From assembly GCA_026770585.1 (NCBI GenBank), contig MU646429.1:345338-371040 (forward strand): DNA of 25,703 nt, read 5' to 3'. Shown here in pieces: positions 25,595 to 25,703 of this stretch. The notes under the pieces were generated by a model. That model was given only the letters and a program-made list of their open reading frames with translations, ran no database searches and was not told the DNA's origin. This DNA is from Baffinella frigidus (lineage: Eukaryota; Cryptophyceae; Cryptomonadales; Baffinellaceae). A program made the position numbers and the translations under genes. Each line of letters opens with the position of its first letter. The first letter of the stretch is position 1.

Positions 25595-25703
25595 AAAACC
25601 CTAAAAACTGAACCCTCGACCCTAAACACTGAACCCTAAACCCTAAACACTGAACCCTAAACCCTGAACACTGAACCCTAAACCCTGAACACTGAACCCT
25701 AAA
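25595..25703 (-). repeat. CCCTAAA-orientation array at window end
   Basis: Telomere-type repeats in the opposite orientation to the preceding array. They alternate CCCTAAA, CCCTGAA and CACTGAA, with a 21-bp higher-order period (CCCTAAACCCTGAACACTGAA) visible near the end. The array continues past the window. Confidence 0.93.

Overview
This is a eukaryotic subtelomeric (or chromosome-end-derived) region. More than half of it is exact to very degenerate 7-bp telomere-type repeat, TTTAGGG. Embedded in it are GC-rich islands carrying three paralogous protein-kinase reading frames. The exact TTTAGGG unit, a GT-AG intron with a CTRAY-type branch site, eukaryotic (NEK/NIMA-like) kinase motifs and the absence of bacterial gene organisation all point to a nuclear genome. 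TTTAGGG is used by plants, many algae, oomycetes, dinoflagellates, several apicomplexans and others. The sequence alone does not fix the lineage; a unicellular eukaryote with a GC-rich coding genome fits best.

Layout. 1-1802 is a degenerate TTTAGGG array. 1803-4480 is subtelomeric unit 1: a shared upstream block, kinase paralogue 1 and a shared downstream block with a small inverted-repeat insertion. 4480-6010 is non-coding sequence with an inverted-repeat pair and a relic of the upstream block. 6018-6923 is a minisatellite of ~69-bp units. 7048-12150 is TTTAGGG array broken by small islands; it includes a 10-N gap, a homogeneous TTGAGGG array and a short inverted segment. 12152-12236 holds two consecutive near-perfect palindromes. 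12237-15470 is unit 2, with the only complete kinase gene (two exons, 554 residues). 15471-20220 is a long degenerate array with internal duplications of several hundred bp. 20225-20737 is an array of opposite orientation (CCCTAAA). 20738-23513 is unit 3, kinase paralogue 3 bracketed by inverted arms of ~240-260 bp. 23514-25450 is TTTAGGG array again. The window ends in a short spacer and a CCCTAAA array.

How the parts relate. The three kinases share promoter-proximal and 3' flanking sequence, so they are copies of one duplicated subtelomeric unit. Only the middle copy keeps the glycine loop, the nucleotide-binding lysine, HRD and a DFG-type motif. Copies 1 and 3 share one in-frame deletion that removed the N-lobe and the intron, and both carry HRA instead of HRD. 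They then lost the DFG motif in two different ways, yet remain open over about 257 codons. They are either catalytically dead pseudokinases or young pseudogenes. The repeated switches between TTTAGGG and CCCTAAA orientation suggest telomere-type fusions, inversions or assembly joins; the N gap shows that at least one join is not continuous sequence.
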